NCBI GenBank assembly: GCA_045636025.1
Contig: JAZTWP010000029.1
Coordinates: 29,038 to 93,037 of the forward strand
Origin: UBA1081 sp045636025
GTDB taxonomy: Bacteria > Bacillota > Clostridia > Oscillospirales > Acutalibacteraceae
Length of the DNA: 64,000 nucleotides
Reading direction: 5' to 3'
The notes beneath the pieces were generated by a model. The model was not told where the DNA came from. It ran no database searches and was given only the letters and a program-made list of their open reading frames with translations. Each line of letters opens with the position of its first letter. Positions within the stretch are counted from its first letter, which is position 1. The position numbers were made by a program, and so were the translations under genes. Below are positions 52,598 through 61,082 of this stretch, piece after piece.

Positions 52598-52920
52598 AGG
52601 AGAACTGTGATTAAAACCAACTCGTCATAAATCACAATATAATTATGCTTCATAATATCATATAATAAAAAGCAAAAACAGCCCTTTCTCAAGGACTGTT
52701 TCTGCGGGGTCAGCATCCAGGGAAAACAAAACATCAAAACCCAGATACAAACAGGAGAATTCCATATATCAGAAGTTCTGATTTAATTATGATTATGCCA
52801 AATCAAGATAAAAGCAAAACAGCCCTCTTTTGAGAGCTGTTTTGATGCATAATTTAATTAAACAATGAAGTGGGGAGAAAAAATGAATCCACAATATCAA
52901 GAACTATCTTAATTATGACA
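52598..52920. repeat. Three imperfect tandem units: SD-like start, TAATTATG motif, hairpin
   Basis: Three units begin near 52598, 52748 and 52873 with a GGAGA ribosome-site-like sequence, then a TAATTATG motif about 35 bp on (52638, 52788, 52912). In the first two units a hairpin of the form AAACAGCCCT...AGGGCTGTTT follows. The third unit holds a 9-codon ORF (ATG at 52883, MNPQYQELS). No larger gene is seen, so this is repetitive regulatory or origin-like DNA. Confidence 0.45.
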
Positions 52921-52927
52921 ATCTGTT

Positions 52928-53695
52928 TTAAAGATAACGTTCATTTTGCTCAAAATCCGATTTTATATATACCCGGTTATCAAACTTTACTCTTGCTATG
53001 CTGTTTGGGTCAAGAAGAATATACCCTTCACGCTTTACGAAGAACTGATTTTCAAACAATTTCTGTATCGTGCGATTAACAGTCTGAATGCAAAGTCCAG
53101 TTTCTTCGGCAATTTCACTTTGAGTAATTCTGACTTCATTCCTGTTATTTGTATGCCTCAGCAGACACAACACCACAAGCAGATTTTTCCCCGAAAGATT
53201 CTGAATCTTCGGGAAGAAGTTTTTTATCCATATCTTTCGCCATGCATAGGGATGATAAGCTACTTTCTTTCCGTATGTATTTTTTATTTTGTAGAAATTT
53301 TTTGCCAACTCCTTGTTGTCTTTGCCGTAATAAACAAGCATAGGGTTAAGCATATATCTTGAAATATCAATCTTTCTAATGAAATCGTTTTTTCTGAGAA
53401 TCCGCAATGCTTCATTAACAACATCCTCGCTCACTTTCAGGTAGTCTGATATCTCTCTGGCTGAATAAAAAAACATATTCGATTTCTGACGGGTATTGCT
53501 GAGAACAAAGCAGGCAACCTTCAATTGAGACGGGCTAAGTTGTGTAAGCGTTTCAAACAGTGGCTCAATCCACACCTTTACCCAATTCACATCGATAGTG
53601 GAGTATTTTGTTTCAACAGAAAAAACCTCTCCTGTTTCTTCGTCATAAGCTATTGTATTTTTCGTAATGCATATAGAAGTATTATTTTTCTTCAT
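52928..53695 (-). CDS. RepL-like protein with two winged-helix domains (replication initiator candidate)
   Basis: This 255-residue protein resembles plasmid RepL proteins. After a short start ending in EETGEVFSV, a first winged helix (about 50-120) has QLSPSQLKVACFVLSNT, EISDYLKVSEDVVNEALRILRKNDFI and YMLNPML. A second winged helix (about 165-240) repeats the plan: LLVVLCLLRHTNNRNEVRITQSEIAEETGLCIQTVNRTIQKLFEN...GYILLDP. A doubled RepL-like layout is unusual. It may start replication of the excised element or regulate it. The region upstream (53700-53960) is rich in hairpins and could be the origin. Confidence 0.65.
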   Translation of the reverse strand: MKKNNTSICITKNTIAYDEETGEVFSVETKYSTIDVNWVKVWIEPLFETLTQLSPSQLKVACFVLSNTRQKSNMFFYSAREISDYLKVSEDVVNEALRILRKNDFIRKIDISRYMLNPMLVYYGKDNKELAKNFYKIKNTYGKKVAYHPYAWRKIWIKNFFPKIQNLSGKNLLVVLCLLRHTNNRNEVRITQSEIAEETGLCIQTVNRTIQKLFENQFFVKREGYILLDPNSIARVKFDNRVYIKSDFEQNERYL

Positions 53696-53730
53696 TTTAT
53701 TTCTTTTCTCCTTTGAAATTATTCTGTCAT

Positions 53731-53962
53731 GAAAAATGTCGGTATGGAATTATGAAAACGGACATTTTTAAACCTTCAAAAAGCTTTATATATAGCCATT
53801 TCTCATTTTTGACTCTGTACTTTATTTCTTATGTCCGGTTTTCTTTATGAAAACCACTTCTTTCATAACAAACTAATTATGACAGGGCACATTCAAAAAA
53901 GCCCTGTCAAAATAAAAAAGAAAGAAAATTTTTTATTTTGACGACTGCAAAGCAGTCTTTTT
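53731..53962. other. Hairpin-rich region upstream of the RepL-like gene
   Basis: Inverted repeats include AAAAATGTC/GACATTTTT (53731-53768), GGTTTTC/GAAAACC (about 53837-53855), GACAGGGC/GCCCTGTC (53881-53908) and GACTGC/GCAGTC with a T tail (53942-53962, a terminator). A TAATTATGA motif is at 53871. The set is suggestive of a replication origin or control region; no gene is seen here. Confidence 0.4.
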
Positions 53963-54142
53963 TTTGCTTACGAAAGAGAATTGTTGATGAGGGTGTTGGT
54001 GTTACTGTTTGATGATATATTTTTGCTGTACAAGAAAATGTTTATTATTGTTTTTTTTATATATAAAAAACTATAAGAATATCTCCTTTCATAATTAATT
54101 TGAAGGTTGAATCTTCTAATATTATGAAAAGAGGTTATTCTC

Positions 54143-54457
54143 ATGAAAAATTCTTTAAAACACAATGATACTATTCTGCTGTACAACATATTAGAGCAGA
54201 TGTCAAAAACAAAAACTTGTACATTAATAATCACACAACGAAAACTTGCTGAAATCTGCAATCTTACAATCAGTAAGATAAGAACTGCTATGAATCATTT
54301 GATAAAAGCAGAACTTATTTCAAAAAGTTCTGCTAATCGCTGTACAAAGATAAGTGTGCTTGATGATTCGTTGCTTATGGGATTTTACAAAATATCTAAA
54401 AATCGCACATTAAAAAATTCCGTTGCAGAGCAAATTGAATTCAATGATGTCATGTAA
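54143..54457 (+). CDS. Small winged-helix DNA-binding protein
   Basis: This 104-residue protein has a winged-helix pattern (LLYNILEQMSKTKTCTLIITQRKLAEICNLTISKIRTAMNHLIKAELISKSS), similar to MarR-like or RepL-like domains. It probably regulates element genes. An AGAGGT ribosome site and an upstream TTTCATAATTAATTTG motif precede it. It diverges from the RepL-like gene, so the two may share control. Confidence 0.65.
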   Translation: MKNSLKHNDTILLYNILEQMSKTKTCTLIITQRKLAEICNLTISKIRTAMNHLIKAELISKSSANRCTKISVLDDSLLMGFYKISKNRTLKNSVAEQIEFNDVM

Positions 54458-54460
54458 AAA

Positions 54461-54488
54461 AGGCGGCAGATTATTCTGTCGCCTTTAA
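54461..54488. terminator. Intrinsic terminator
   Basis: AAGGCGGCAGA and TCTGTCGCCTT pair around TTAT between converging genes. Confidence 0.75.
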
Positions 54489-54490
54489 AC

Positions 54491-54748
54491 TTAAAGTGTC
54501 CTCGGGCAGGCTTGCACATACAAGTCTAACAACGTGGACAGCTTTTCAACTTCGCGTCTGAGATATTCATATTCAGCAATGTCGAGTTTATCTTCAAGAA
54601 TCTGTATATCCGGGAATTCCTCATCGTTGTAGATTACTTTGTTTTCCACTACAGAGCTAAAATCATTAATCTCTGAAATGCGGGTTTCGATTTTGAGTAA
54701 GCCCAATGACGTATGAAATTCCTGAATGTCAACAATTTTTGTTTTCAT
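54491..54748 (-). CDS. Hypothetical protein (85 residues)
   Basis: I do not recognise this small acidic protein. It has a beta-rich first half and a helical C-terminus (IAEYEYLRREVEKLSTLLDLYV). A strong TAGGAGGTG ribosome site supports it as a real gene. It follows the DUF6809 gene by 13 bp, so it is part of a three-gene minus-strand operon with it and the 55042-55287 gene. Confidence 0.6.
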   Translation of the reverse strand: MKTKIVDIQEFHTSLGLLKIETRISEINDFSSVVENKVIYNDEEFPDIQILEDKLDIAEYEYLRREVEKLSTLLDLYVQACPRTL

Positions 54749-54761
54749 TTTGTTGCACCTC

Positions 54762-55052
54762 CTACACGAACATCAAATCATCTACATTATCAAATGTATC
54801 ATAAATTATCCTTGCGCCAATTTTGAACCCCCTGATAAAAGATGTAGCGTCGCTCATTGATAATACAAGCCCGTAAGAATTAACATACTCATCGAAAAGC
54901 TTTTTTTCTTCACCATCAAGACGATGTGAAAGTATTTCTTCAGTAGCAACCAACTTATCCCAAGCAGCTTTGAAATGTTTGTCTGAGCTGATTGTTTTGC
55001 TTTGTGGAGCGATATTTCCGTGAAAAAGTTCCTGAATAAAATTATTCCTCAT
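54762..55052 (-). CDS. DUF6809 family protein
   Basis: This 96-residue helical protein matches the DUF6809 pattern MRNNFIQELFHGNI...FDEYVNSYGLVLSMSDATSFIRGFKIGARII. Function is unknown; it is common in clostridial mobile elements. Two ATGs (55058 and 55052) follow GGGAGGA; the second has proper spacing. Its start overlaps the end of the gene upstream by 11 bp. Confidence 0.75.
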   Translation of the reverse strand: MRNNFIQELFHGNIAPQSKTISSDKHFKAAWDKLVATEEILSHRLDGEEKKLFDEYVNSYGLVLSMSDATSFIRGFKIGARIIYDTFDNVDDLMFV

Positions 55053-55287
55053 CCTCATTGTCCTCCCTGAAATAATCATCCCTTGATTCAAAAAGCTCAA
55101 TTTCTTTGAAAATCTCTGCAAGATTTCCAAGCGACATCGGATAAGACTGGTGGATGTATCGCTGCTGACCTGTTCTGCCGTCGTAAAATCTGACAAAAGC
55201 AAACTTATTTTCAAAAATGATAGAATAGAAAGAGCCGTGTTCGTCTTTTGTTGTTGAAAGTTTTATGCGCCTTATCGTTTTGTCCAT
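55042..55287 (-). CDS. Hypothetical protein (81 residues)
   Basis: No known family is recognised. The protein is a predicted beta-rich domain (RRIKLSTTKDEHGSFYSIIFENKFAFVRFYDG) with an acidic tail (RDDYFREDNEDEE). AAGGAG precedes the ATG at 55287. It is first in a three-gene operon with DUF6809 and the 85-residue protein; a TCATAATTA motif lies about 65 bp upstream. Confidence 0.6.
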   Translation of the reverse strand: MDKTIRRIKLSTTKDEHGSFYSIIFENKFAFVRFYDGRTGQQRYIHQSYPMSLGNLAEIFKEIELFESRDDYFREDNEDEE

Positions 55288-55651
55288 TTGTTAAATCTCC
55301 TTAAAAATAAATTTAGCGAAGTCTGAATTGCTCCAGGCTTCGCTTTGTTGATATAATTATGATGTATAGGAAATATGATATAAGAAAAATATCTGAAAAA
55401 TCAAATATGTATTTAAGAAAATGAAAATATTAGTAGGCATCACTGAACAACGCAAGAGTAAAATCAAATGGAGTTGGTATGGCATATGCAAAACAGTGAA
55501 GTGAAAGAAATCATTAATAGCAAAATCATATTCAAATAGTTGAATCGATAGTTGCGTTAGATATCCCGTTGCCATTCATTTTCAGTTTGGATTGATTTTT
55601 TATATGCAAAAGAGTATAATTATACTATAATGCATTTGCGAGGTGATTTTC

Positions 55652-56698
55652 GTGAGCAACTTAAGATTCCGTTGTCTTATTGATAATTATTTATGTGATA
55701 TTACGCCTTTTAAATCTTATGTAGAAAAAGGTTCAATGAATATAGGCTTAGTACTTATAGCTTTCGATGAAAACGAGATTGATGCAATCCGAAAGCTTTT
55801 CAAAGAAAATGTACGTGATGGACATTGTTCATATCTTAACAATATTCAACTTGTAGGAACTGACGGTTATCTTTATATAATGTCACAATCATCTCTCGAA
55901 AAGAAAGAAAAGATGCCTCATTCAATTATGAGGGCGTACAGATACTATAAAAGCTATAAGAAAAAGCAAAATAAAGCCAATGAATATATACTCAATGAAA
56001 TTAAAAACAATAATGACGGCATAAAAAAAGTATCCGGCGGTAAGTTTTCTGCGTACAAATATACGGACAAAATCAATAACATGAGTTTTCCGTTCCGCTT
56101 ATTCACAACAAAAGAACAGAACAGACCGTTATTTGTTATTTTTCACGGTGCAGGTGCATTGGGGAATGACAATATAAAACAGCATTTTGAAAACACTCGA
56201 CTGTATAAATATATCCTGAAAGAAAATTGCAATATACTTTCTCCGCAAGCACCGTACGGCTCAAATAGAGGATATGATTTGATTCAGAGTTATATTAAAT
56301 CCGTCAAAAAGCTAATAGACGAACTTCCCATTGATTTTGACAAAAAACGAATTTATATTGTCGGCACTTCTTTTGGTGGTTGCTGTGTCTGGCATATTTC
56401 ATATTTGTTCCCAGATTGTTTTGCAGCAGCTGTTCCTGTTATGGGTAAATTATTTTTTGACAATGATTTCAGTTGTTATGATGTTCAAAGATTAACAAAA
56501 ACACCATTGTGGGTTGCACATTCATCAGATGATACAAATGTTACGATAGACAGCGATGATTATTGTGTTGACAGCCTTCAAAAACACGGGGCAGATATTA
56601 AATACACTCGTTTGGATAAATACGGGCACTCAATGTCAGCTAAATTCTATAAAACAGAAAAGTGGGCAGAATGGTGTCTTAGCAAAGAACGAAAATAA
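55652..56698 (+). CDS. Alpha/beta hydrolase (carboxylesterase/prolyl-oligopeptidase-like)
   Basis: This 348-residue protein has an unassigned N-terminal part (about 1-130) and an alpha/beta-hydrolase domain. The oxyanion region is VIFHGAGALGN near 165, the nucleophile is in GTSFGG near 245, the acid in SSDDTN near 295 and the His in YGHSMS near 330. It is likely a cytoplasmic esterase or peptidase of unknown substrate. Start is the GTG at 55652 after GAGGTGA. It is element cargo with no evident partner. Confidence 0.8.
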   Translation: MSNLRFRCLIDNYLCDITPFKSYVEKGSMNIGLVLIAFDENEIDAIRKLFKENVRDGHCSYLNNIQLVGTDGYLYIMSQSSLEKKEKMPHSIMRAYRYYKSYKKKQNKANEYILNEIKNNNDGIKKVSGGKFSAYKYTDKINNMSFPFRLFTTKEQNRPLFVIFHGAGALGNDNIKQHFENTRLYKYILKENCNILSPQAPYGSNRGYDLIQSYIKSVKKLIDELPIDFDKKRIYIVGTSFGGCCVWHISYLFPDCFAAAVPVMGKLFFDNDFSCYDVQRLTKTPLWVAHSSDDTNVTIDSDDYCVDSLQKHGADIKYTRLDKYGHSMSAKFYKTEKWAEWCLSKERK

Positions 56699-56756
56699 TA
56701 ATCATAAGAGTAGCGGTGAGAACATAGTTTCTCATCGCTCTTTTTTTGAAAAAACA

Positions 56757-56810
56757 TTGACATTTCAGCTCTAATGTGTTAGAGTGTAAGTACACTCTAA
56801 TAGATTAGAG
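56757..56810 (+). promoter_or_regulatory. BlaI-type promoter and twin operators (pair 2)
   Basis: TTGACA (56757-56762) and TAGAGT (56780-56785) are 17 bp apart. Operators CTCTAATGTGTTAGAG (56769-56784) and CTCTAATAGATTAGAG (56795-56810) have the CTCTAA-N4-TTAGAG form. The layout copies pair 1 at 26395 but the half-site sequence differs. Confidence 0.75.
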
Positions 56811-56825
56811 AAAGGAGAAATCAAT

Positions 56826-57194
56826 ATGGAAACACCAAAAGTTTTTGAAAGTGAATACCGTTTTTGCTTGATTTTGTGGGAGCACGAACCAATCAAAAGC
56901 AGTGAACTCGTTAATCTTTGTAAAGAGCAGTTGGGCTGGAAGCCTACTACAACATACACTGTTATTAAGCGTTTGTCTGAAAGAGGTGTATTGAAAAATG
57001 AAAACACCATTGTTTCCTCTTTAGTTTCAAAAGATGAAGTTCAGGCATCAGAAATCAACGAAATGGTTGAAAAAACATTTGAAGGCTCTCTTCCTGCATT
57101 CATTGCAGCGTTTACAAAGCATCAGAAAATCTCTGAAAAGGAAATCGATGAAGTACAAAAGATGATTGACCGATACAGGAAAGGAGAATTATAA
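56826..57194 (+). CDS. BlaI/MecI/CopY family repressor (element copy)
   Basis: This 122-residue repressor is homologous to the one at 26471 (for example CLILWEHEPIKSSELVNL, TTTYTVIKRLSERGVLKNE and GSLPAFIAAFT). It should bind the two CTCTAA-N4-TTAGAG sites upstream and control itself and the M56 protease gene, whose ATG overlaps its stop codon (TAATG). Confidence 0.9.
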   Translation: METPKVFESEYRFCLILWEHEPIKSSELVNLCKEQLGWKPTTTYTVIKRLSERGVLKNENTIVSSLVSKDEVQASEINEMVEKTFEGSLPAFIAAFTKHQKISEKEIDEVQKMIDRYRKGEL

Positions 57195-59461
57195 TGGCAG
57201 GTATATTCTTAAAGATAGTCAATATGAGCATTTCTGCTTGTTGGATTGTTTTAGCTATTCTTCTTTTAAGACTTGTATTAAAAAAAGCACCAAAATGGAT
57301 AAACTGTGTGCTTTGGGGAATTGCAGGTCTGCGACTTGTTATGCCGTTCTCTTTTGAAAGTGTTTTCAGTCTTATTCCAAGTGCTGAAACAATTACTAAA
57401 GCTCCTGATTCTCCAAGGCCACAGATTGATTCCGGTGTTTCGGTCATAGATAATCAGATTAACGGTTATCTTCAAGGCAACTATTTTGAAGGTGTAACAA
57501 GACCTATGGGCAATTTTGTAGATGTCAACACCATTTTAGCAATTGTATGGCTTGTCGGTATTGCAGCTCTGTTAATTTATACTCTCGTCAGCTTTTTAAG
57601 CTTAAAGAGTAAAATCGGAACAGCAGTTTTACTTCGTGATAACATTTATCAGAGTGAAACTGTAGTATCACCTTTCGTTCTCGGCATAATCAAGCCGAAA
57701 ATCTATTTGCCTTTTAATATGAACGGTCAGAATATGGACCATGTTATTGCACATGAGAAGGCACATATTCGCAGAAAAGACTATCTTTGGAAGCCTCTTG
57801 GTTTTCTGATTCTTACGCTCCATTGGTTCAATCCTATGGTTTGGCTCGGTTATATTCTTCTTTGCCGTGATATTGAGCTTGCCTGTGATGAAAAGGTGGT
57901 AAAAGAGCTTAACAATGAACAACGTGCAGACTATTCTGAGGCTCTTCTTGCTTGTAGTGTAAACAGACGAATGATTGCAGCTTGTCCCCTTGCTTTTGGT
58001 GAGGTAGGTGTCAAGGACAGAATAAAATCCGTACTCAATTATAAAAAGCCTGCATTTTGGATTATTGTTGTTGCTATTATTGTAAGCATTATCGTAGCAG
58101 TCTGCTTTCTTACAAATCCCTTAAATTCTTCTGTTTACAACAGTAGATACGAAACGGGCAAGTGCTTATATAGTTATGTGGTGAGCGCAGACAAGGAAAC
58201 AAAAAGCAACGAGCTTGTTTTTGATATTACCTCTGACGGCAAGGTTTACAAAACCTTCGGTGACGGCACAACAGAGGAGCTCGGTGTTCTTAAAGAATCA
58301 GATTATACAGCCGGAGACCTTGAAACGGCTATGAAAAATCAGGATGAAAAGCTCAGTATCGGCAGCATCAGGAACGCTTATGAGCTTTCAGATTATATAT
58401 TCCTGCAAAAGAGCAACGGCACTGTTTATCTTGTGCAGTTCTTTTCCGATGGCAGAATAATGAGTGTGTTTAAGCTCAATAGAATAGATAAAAGTGATAT
58501 TACAAACGGCTCATACAAGCTTTCCAAGGAGATATATTTTAACGGCGCGTACAGTTATGTTCCAAATTTTGAAAACGACAGAATTGAAATAAAAACCAAC
58601 GGCGGTATGCACATTTACCATTTTACAGGTGAAGTGCTTTCTACAGGAGCTCGTTATGAAGAAGTAAAGCTCAATAAATCAAATTTTTCTAACCTGTTTG
58701 ATAATATGGAGATATGGTCTGCTGATATAAATCTCGAGGACTTATTAAAAAAGAGTAAAAAAGCATGGTGTCATAACACTCCCGATGATATAGGTGGTTA
58801 TCCGTATATGTTACTGTTGCAAAAGGATGGCACTTTATGTATGATTTTTGCTGATTTTGAAAACGGAGAACCAACAAGAATTCGTTATATTTATAAGCTT
58901 GAATATGAGGGAAACATTGAAAACAGCTATAACAGCACAGTAGGCGGTGCTGATTCTATGCTTGATGTTGCATTTGAATCAACATTAACTTATGCAGGCA
59001 TACCACAGAACAGCAATCAAATATTTTATAGCTCATTGAACAAAGAAAAACTGGCTATCAGCAGTGTGCGACATCTTCCGATTCACAGATTAGATACCTA
59101 TGAAGATTTAACGAATTTCAAAAACACTTTCAGTGGTGACCTTACATTAGATAAGGATTATGATGAGGTCCACTCTTTCAATGCTGCAACAGCCAAATAT
59201 GACAAGAACTTTTTTGAGTACAATAGTTTAATGGTAATCTATATCGATGCAACAAACAGTACACATCGCTATGCTATGCAGAGTGTTGAACATAACGACG
59301 TTTTCTGTGTTCACATTGAAGAAACCACAAAAGCTCAAGCAGTTGATGATGCTCTTACAGGTTGGTTTGTAACTGTAACAGCATCCGATGAAATGCTTAA
59401 CCGCTGCACGGAATTTGATGCAGACTTTGACAACACAATAGATTTATATGACGGCTCATAA
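57194..59461 (+). CDS. BlaR1-like M56 metallopeptidase (element copy)
   Basis: This 755-residue membrane protein closely matches the N-terminal half of the protein at 26836: helices near 10-30, 40-60, 115-135 and 290-310, zinc motif HEKAHIRR near residue 192 and DIELACDEKV. The ectodomain (310-755) is different from pair 1 and has no penicillin-binding motif; it contains repeats of a beta type. Sequence matching a further C-terminal domain continues in frame after the stop (59462-59800), so the protein may be a shortened form. Confidence 0.87.
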   Translation: MAGIFLKIVNMSISACWIVLAILLLRLVLKKAPKWINCVLWGIAGLRLVMPFSFESVFSLIPSAETITKAPDSPRPQIDSGVSVIDNQINGYLQGNYFEGVTRPMGNFVDVNTILAIVWLVGIAALLIYTLVSFLSLKSKIGTAVLLRDNIYQSETVVSPFVLGIIKPKIYLPFNMNGQNMDHVIAHEKAHIRRKDYLWKPLGFLILTLHWFNPMVWLGYILLCRDIELACDEKVVKELNNEQRADYSEALLACSVNRRMIAACPLAFGEVGVKDRIKSVLNYKKPAFWIIVVAIIVSIIVAVCFLTNPLNSSVYNSRYETGKCLYSYVVSADKETKSNELVFDITSDGKVYKTFGDGTTEELGVLKESDYTAGDLETAMKNQDEKLSIGSIRNAYELSDYIFLQKSNGTVYLVQFFSDGRIMSVFKLNRIDKSDITNGSYKLSKEIYFNGAYSYVPNFENDRIEIKTNGGMHIYHFTGEVLSTGARYEEVKLNKSNFSNLFDNMEIWSADINLEDLLKKSKKAWCHNTPDDIGGYPYMLLLQKDGTLCMIFADFENGEPTRIRYIYKLEYEGNIENSYNSTVGGADSMLDVAFESTLTYAGIPQNSNQIFYSSLNKEKLAISSVRHLPIHRLDTYEDLTNFKNTFSGDLTLDKDYDEVHSFNAATAKYDKNFFEYNSLMVIYIDATNSTHRYAMQSVEHNDVFCVHIEETTKAQAVDDALTGWFVTVTASDEMLNRCTEFDADFDNTIDLYDGS

Positions 59462-59800
59462 ATTCCGAAATTAACGGTAAGCTGTGATGGTGTTACAACA
59501 GAAGCTGTTATGGGAACAACAGAATGAACTTACGACAACGGTAACGGCACAATGCAGACCATAAATGCTGACAGCTCTCATCCGTTAGACAGAATTGATT
59601 ACCTTTTGCCGTTGGCATTGAAAGTTGACCGTTCTAACAACAATCCACTTGTTGCAAAACTCAATTTTGATATTGCACCGGATAGTATAAAAGTAAACTC
59701 TTGGTTCTTTGGAAAAAATGCAAAAACAAAATCTTTTGATGCTGATGTAGATTGTGTGTTTATCAAAAAATACGTTAAATATCAATCTTGCCAAAGGTAA
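59462..59800 (+). pseudogene. Remnant C-terminal domain of an M56 protein
   Basis: Directly in frame after the TAA at 59459, the sequence reads PKLTVSCDGVTTEAVMGT, then a TGA (59525) where homologous domains have Trp, then TYDNGNGTMQ...LDRIDYLLPL...LNFDIAPDSIKV. This is the usual end domain of clostridial M56 proteins. Two nonsense changes have cut it off from the gene upstream. It ends before the recombinase gene on the other strand. Confidence 0.6.
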
Positions 59801-60762
59801 TGGTCTGCCACTATGCAGGCTCTGTTATGACCGAGATTTTGTGAACACTTCAATAAAGCTAATCGGTCGTAGCAGATATGTTTCTTATCCTGCCTGCAGT
59901 AGTAAGCGGTGCGAACATCTTTATATCCCGATTTTAAAGTGTAACCTGTTTGTGGGGAATAATCGTAATATTCAAGATTGTTTTTGATGTCGATGTTTTT
60001 TGAAGTATATGTTTTAATTACCCGATTGTGATACATAATAAGTCGTTCGTTTTTATATTCGCTTTTTTGTCGGGCATGTTTATTATAAATTCTGCTTGCG
60101 TAAACGGCTCGCATTGCGTGAACATCTGTATACGGAATCTTGCTGAAGACTTTTTGGCCTTCAGCTTTTTTCATTTTATTTACAACAAATTCAATTTCTT
60201 TTACAGTTCCGACAATTTCAGCATATCTTTCACGCCCGCCCTTGCCGTTGCGAATGTGTATATAGTATTTTCCGTCTTTTTCAATAAGTGCGGTACTTCG
60301 TAAGGCAGTTATTTCTCGTCTTCGCAAGCCTGTGCAGATACAAAATTTTTCAAATTCCGTATTACAGTTAACCTGAGTGTTACGACTTCGTTTAATATTT
60401 TTTCTTTTTCTCGGAGGTGTAGACATAAAATCTGTTGAACTGCAGGAATACAGTTTGCATAATGCTGATACTTGGAGCTTCAGTGTATATGGCGACAAAC
60501 CTCGGTCAATATTTAGTTTCAAATACTCATTAGCATAATGTCTGCAATCAGAAAGATTTTTACAATTGTGTGTAGCCTTGCACCATTTTGCAAACTGAAT
60601 ACATTGTTGCAAGTAGGAATTATATGTCCCATAAGAATATATTTTCTCACTTGAGCCTATCCCTTCAATTTTATCCTTGTGTTTACTCTCACCGATGGCA
60701 AGTTTTGATTTTAGATTTTCACTCACTTGACATATAAGCGATTTCTTATTCTTATGCCCCAT
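59782..60762 (-). CDS. Tyrosine recombinase, divergent
   Basis: This 326-residue protein has an N-terminal core-binding-like domain (about 20-120) and a catalytic domain with GLRRREITAL (Arg I), GKGGRERYAEI (beta-hairpin), HAMRAVYAS (HxxR) and LGHNRACIVADHYL (GH...Y). All catalytic residues appear present. It is not beside the element ends, so it may resolve, invert or mobilise something else, or be a fossil of an older insertion. A weak AAAGGCG site precedes the ATG at 60762. Confidence 0.75.
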   Translation of the reverse strand: MGHKNKKSLICQVSENLKSKLAIGESKHKDKIEGIGSSEKIYSYGTYNSYLQQCIQFAKWCKATHNCKNLSDCRHYANEYLKLNIDRGLSPYTLKLQVSALCKLYSCSSTDFMSTPPRKRKNIKRSRNTQVNCNTEFEKFCICTGLRRREITALRSTALIEKDGKYYIHIRNGKGGRERYAEIVGTVKEIEFVVNKMKKAEGQKVFSKIPYTDVHAMRAVYASRIYNKHARQKSEYKNERLIMYHNRVIKTYTSKNIDIKNNLEYYDYSPQTGYTLKSGYKDVRTAYYCRQDKKHICYDRLALLKCSQNLGHNRACIVADHYLWQD

Positions 60763-60998
60763 ATTCTCACGCCTTTCATAATAAAATACATGGTAAAGAA
60801 AATTCATACCCACATTTATTTAATAGGTTATGGTTCCTATATCTTCTGACCTGATTTGTTGTTTTGGCTCCTTTCTTAATTCTCTTTACCATTTCATCTC
60901 TTATATCAAATTAATTATGAACTTTTTCTTCACAAGCAAATAAAAAAGTTCGCGACAAATGTCGGGAAACCGTAATACGGAATTGCAGTTAGCCGTTT

Positions 60999-61074
60999 AT
61001 TCGGAGAAAAATCCCCGAATAACCGTCAAACAAAAGATAAAAAAGTCGGTGTGAAATCACGCCGACTTTTTTTC
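60999..61074. terminator. Hairpins upstream of the divergent recombinase gene and after the 184-residue gene
   Basis: A terminator AAAAAGTCGG TGTGAAATCACG CCGACTTTTTTT lies at 61041-61074 and ends the integrase operon. A further hairpin TTATTCGG/CCGAATAA is at 60999-61022. Otherwise 60814-61040 shows no gene; it holds a TAATTATGA motif at about 60911. Confidence 0.7.
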
Positions 61075-61082
61075 AGTGCTGC

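Noticed and set aside
52522..52737. 72-codon minus-strand ORF
   Set aside because: It runs through two terminator-like hairpins and the tandem repeat units and has no family resemblance.
52598..52920. CRISPR array
   Set aside because: The units are few, imperfect and about 125-150 bp long; there are no regular short direct repeats with spacers, nor cas genes.
55357..55575. 72-codon minus-strand ORF upstream of the DUF6809 operon
   Set aside because: AT-rich, no ribosome site, and overlaps the promoter region of the alpha/beta hydrolase gene.
26836..59461. BlaR1-like proteins as beta-lactam sensors
   Set aside because: No penicillin-binding SxxK-type domain is visible in either ectodomain and no beta-lactamase gene is near.
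19358..59527. In-frame TAG and TGA codons as signs of an altered genetic code or recoding
   Set aside because: They occur only in truncated remnants; intact genes use normal stops and I see no selenocysteine element.
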